Assembly: GCA_004375885.1 (NCBI GenBank)
Contig: SOJG01000119.1
Coordinates: forward strand, 1 to 6,804
Length of the DNA stretch: 6,804 nt
Source of the DNA: Dehalococcoidia bacterium
Lineage (GTDB): Bacteria; Chloroflexota; Dehalococcoidia; GIF9; AB-539-J10
Direction: 5' to 3'
Shown here piece after piece: positions 6,087 through 6,804 of the stretch. The stretch's first letter is position 1. The number at the start of each line of letters is the position of its first letter. Below the pieces are notes generated by a model, which saw nothing but the letters and a program-made list of their open reading frames with translations, did not search any database and was not told the DNA's origin. Both the position numbers and the translations under genes were made by a program.

Positions 6087-6356
6087 ATGAACTGCATTGT
6101 ATGTGGAAATCCATTGCTTTTCGACAGGGTTGTTTTCCATTGTTCCTGCGGTGCCTTTGTGCATGCCTACTGCTGGGACGAGCACGTATTACAGGCTCAT
6201 CGTCCCCCCTTCGAGACAGGCAGCGTTACTTTGGACGGTGAGTTTAGAGCGCGAGAGAGCAAAGCAGAGGAACAAGTCTCGATGGCACAGGTGTCAGGCG
6301 AACCCGGATCCGAAGAGCCCGCCTCAGAAGAACAAACAACGCCCCTTTTAGAATAG
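6087..6356 (+). CDS. Small zinc-finger protein with acidic tail, CIRCE-controlled
   Basis: I do not recognise a named family. The 89-residue product begins with an eight-ligand Cys/His module: C3, C6, C19, C21, H26, C29, H33 and H38, spaced Cx2C-x12-CxC-x4-H-x2-CW-x2-H-x4-H. The HxxCW core resembles that of prokaryotic RING/treble-clef fingers (usual form CGapyHxxCW), with a His pair in place of the final cysteines, and could hold two zinc ions. Residues from about 42 are polar and rich in Glu, Ser and Pro with short repeated GSEEPASEE-like units, probably disordered. There is no signal peptide or membrane segment, so it is likely cytosolic. The start is firm: AGGAGG at 6074-6079, 7 bases before ATG. 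It is the first gene after the CIRCE site, and the same finger recurs in the third gene of the operon. A co-chaperone or adaptor role in stress is inference only. Confidence 0.88.
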   Translation: MNCIVCGNPLLFDRVVFHCSCGAFVHAYCWDEHVLQAHRPPFETGSVTLDGEFRARESKAEEQVSMAQVSGEPGSEEPASEEQTTPLLE

Positions 6357-6368
6357 AGGAGGACATAT

Positions 6369-6581
6369 ATGCCTACTTATCAATATCAATGCCTGAACTG
6401 CAAACTACAGTTTGAGCTTAGACAGAGCTTTCATGATAAGCCGGTAGCTGATTGTCCCAGCTGCTGTGGAATTGCCCGGCGCCTTTTCTCTGCCGTCCCC
6501 ATCCTGTTCAAAGGGCCCGGCTTCTATGTGACTGACTCCAGAGGCGATAAAGGAAAAGATGGGGGAGGCAATGAGTCATGA
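6369..6581 (+). CDS. FmdB-family zinc ribbon protein
   Basis: The 70-residue product starts MPTYQYQCLNCKLQFELRQS, the hallmark of the FmdB/putative regulatory zinc-ribbon family (Pfam FmdB / zinc ribbon 8). Cysteine pairs C8/C11 and C29/C32, plus an extra C33 in CPSCCG, form a one-zinc ribbon. The conserved end, FSAVPILFKGPGFYVTDSR, is typical of longer family members, and a short Gly/Lys-rich tail follows. The founding member was proposed to regulate formamidase or amidase genes, but the biochemical role of most members is unknown. Start: AGGAGG at 6357-6362, 6 bases before ATG. It begins 12 bases after the previous stop, and its TGA overlaps the next ATG (ATGA), so it is the middle gene of a tight three-gene operon under the CIRCE site. 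The family is secure; the function is not. Confidence 0.92.
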   Translation: MPTYQYQCLNCKLQFELRQSFHDKPVADCPSCCGIARRLFSAVPILFKGPGFYVTDSRGDKGKDGGGNES

Positions 6582-6697
6582 AATGTCCTGTCTGTAGCAA
6601 AGAAGCAAGAGCCCACATTTATTACTGCGCCAAATGTGCGGCTTATGCGCACGAGAAATGCTGGCGCAGGCATGTAGAACAGACTCACAAACGTTAG
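6578..6697 (+). CDS. Tiny 39-residue zinc-finger protein, paralogue of the first operon gene
   Basis: This 39-codon gene consists almost entirely of one finger. The ligands are C3, C6, C17, C20, H25, C28, H32 and H37, spaced Cx2C-x10-Cx2C-x4-H-x2-CW-x2-H-x4-H. The second half (HEKCWRRHVEQTHKR) aligns without gaps to HAYCWDEHVLQAHRP of the first gene: the H-x2-CW-x2-HV-x-Q-x-H frame is identical. It is basic where the first protein is acidic. Evidence that it is real: ATGA overlap with the FmdB stop, GGAGG at 6564-6568 with 9-base spacing, and complete ligand conservation across paralogues. Its length would hide it from many annotation pipelines. Probably a cytosolic zinc-binding protein interacting with nucleic acid or protein; no specific function can be read. 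Confidence 0.87.
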   Translation: MKCPVCSKEARAHIYYCAKCAAYAHEKCWRRHVEQTHKR

Positions 6698-6710
6698 CTC
6701 ACACTTCGCT

Positions 6711-6740
6711 TTCATCATTCAGGCTCTGTCATGCTATACT
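6711..6740 (+). promoter_or_regulatory. Weak candidate promoter of the tRNA-Arg gene
   Basis: A -10 TATACT at 6735-6740 (5 of 6 matches to TATAAT) lies 10 bases before the tRNA. A poor -35, TTCATC at 6711-6716, has an 18-base spacer. The predicted start falls just before the mature tRNA 5' end. The gap 6698-6750 shows no hairpin terminator for the preceding operon, so read-through into the tRNA is also possible. Confidence 0.4.
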
Positions 6741-6750
6741 TAATCTGATC

Positions 6751-6804
6751 GTCCCTGTAGCTCAGTTGGACAGAGCGGCTGCCTTCTAAGCAGCGGGTCG
6801 TGGG
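6751..6804 (+). tRNA. tRNA-Arg (anticodon UCU), truncated by the window end
   Basis: The 5' part of a tRNA cloverleaf is clear. The acceptor strand GTCCCTG is followed by TA, then a D stem GCTC/GAGC around loop AGTTGGACA, then an anticodon stem GCTGC/GCAGC around the seven-base loop CTTCTAA. The anticodon TCT is at 6785-6787 and reads AGA/AGG codons. A variable loop GGGTC and the 5' strand of the T stem (GTGGG) reach the window edge. The T loop and 3' acceptor strand lie beyond the window. Confidence 0.95.

Noticed and set aside
6097..6351. An 84-codon plus-strand frame overlapping the first zinc-finger gene
   Set aside because: It is a shifted frame of that gene; its ATG has no properly spaced ribosome-binding site and it lacks the conserved Cys/His ligands.
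6524..6718. A 64-codon minus-strand frame opposite the FmdB and 39-aa genes
   Set aside because: It is antisense to two well-supported coding genes and its sequence is explained as their shadow.
1..6804. TAG read as an amino acid, suggested by protein-like sequence after some TAG codons
   Set aside because: TAG ends most of the secure genes here (hflX, tpiA, pgk, the prenyl synthase and two of the zinc genes) at normal family lengths, so it is an ordinary stop.
1..6804. CRISPR arrays, insertion sequences or transposase genes
   Set aside because: No regularly spaced repeats, terminal inverted repeats or transposase motifs were seen in any frame.

Overview
The window holds compact bacterial housekeeping genes followed by a small operon with a heat-shock-type control site. 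GC content looks moderate, around the low fifties (by eye, not computed). TTG and GTG starts occur, intergenic gaps are short, and a CIRCE operator (binding site of the repressor HrcA) is present. These features, and the style of the prenyltransferase and FmdB proteins, would fit a Chloroflexota (Dehalococcoidia-like) or Gram-positive-like bacterium. That placement is an inference, not something the sequence proves.

Left part, bases 1-1886: the 3' end of a YggS/PLPBP-family gene reads rightward and converges on hflX, which reads leftward. The gap of about 180 bases between them holds an imperfect hairpin and a doubtful small frame. hflX has its own sigma70-like promoter (TTGACA, 17 bases, TATGCT) and a leader of about 150-190 nt. 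Its start codon is uncertain.

Middle, bases 1887-5890: a leftward operon in the order polyprenyl synthetase, pgk, tpiA, miaA. The gaps are 8 and 14 bases, then a 26-base overlap. It joins an isoprenoid chain-elongating enzyme, two glycolytic/gluconeogenic enzymes and a tRNA modification enzyme whose substrate is dimethylallyl diphosphate. Its promoter (TTGACA, 18 bases, TAATAT) places the predicted transcription start only about 6 nt before the first ATG, so the first gene is probably translated from a leaderless or nearly leaderless mRNA.

Right part, bases 5891-6750: a divergent control region and a rightward three-gene operon. The rightward promoter (TTGATG, 17 bases, perfect TATAAT) is followed at once by a near-perfect CIRCE element with 9-9-9 architecture and a single mismatch. 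The operon encodes three small metal-binding proteins. The first (89 aa) and third (39 aa) share the same eight-ligand Cys/His finger, and they flank an FmdB-family zinc ribbon (70 aa). CIRCE normally controls groESL, dnaK and hrcA operons, so an HrcA-type operator on a trio of tiny zinc proteins is the most interesting feature here. The divergent region also contains what may be the decayed end of an older gene on the minus strand.

The window ends inside a tRNA-Arg(UCU) gene.
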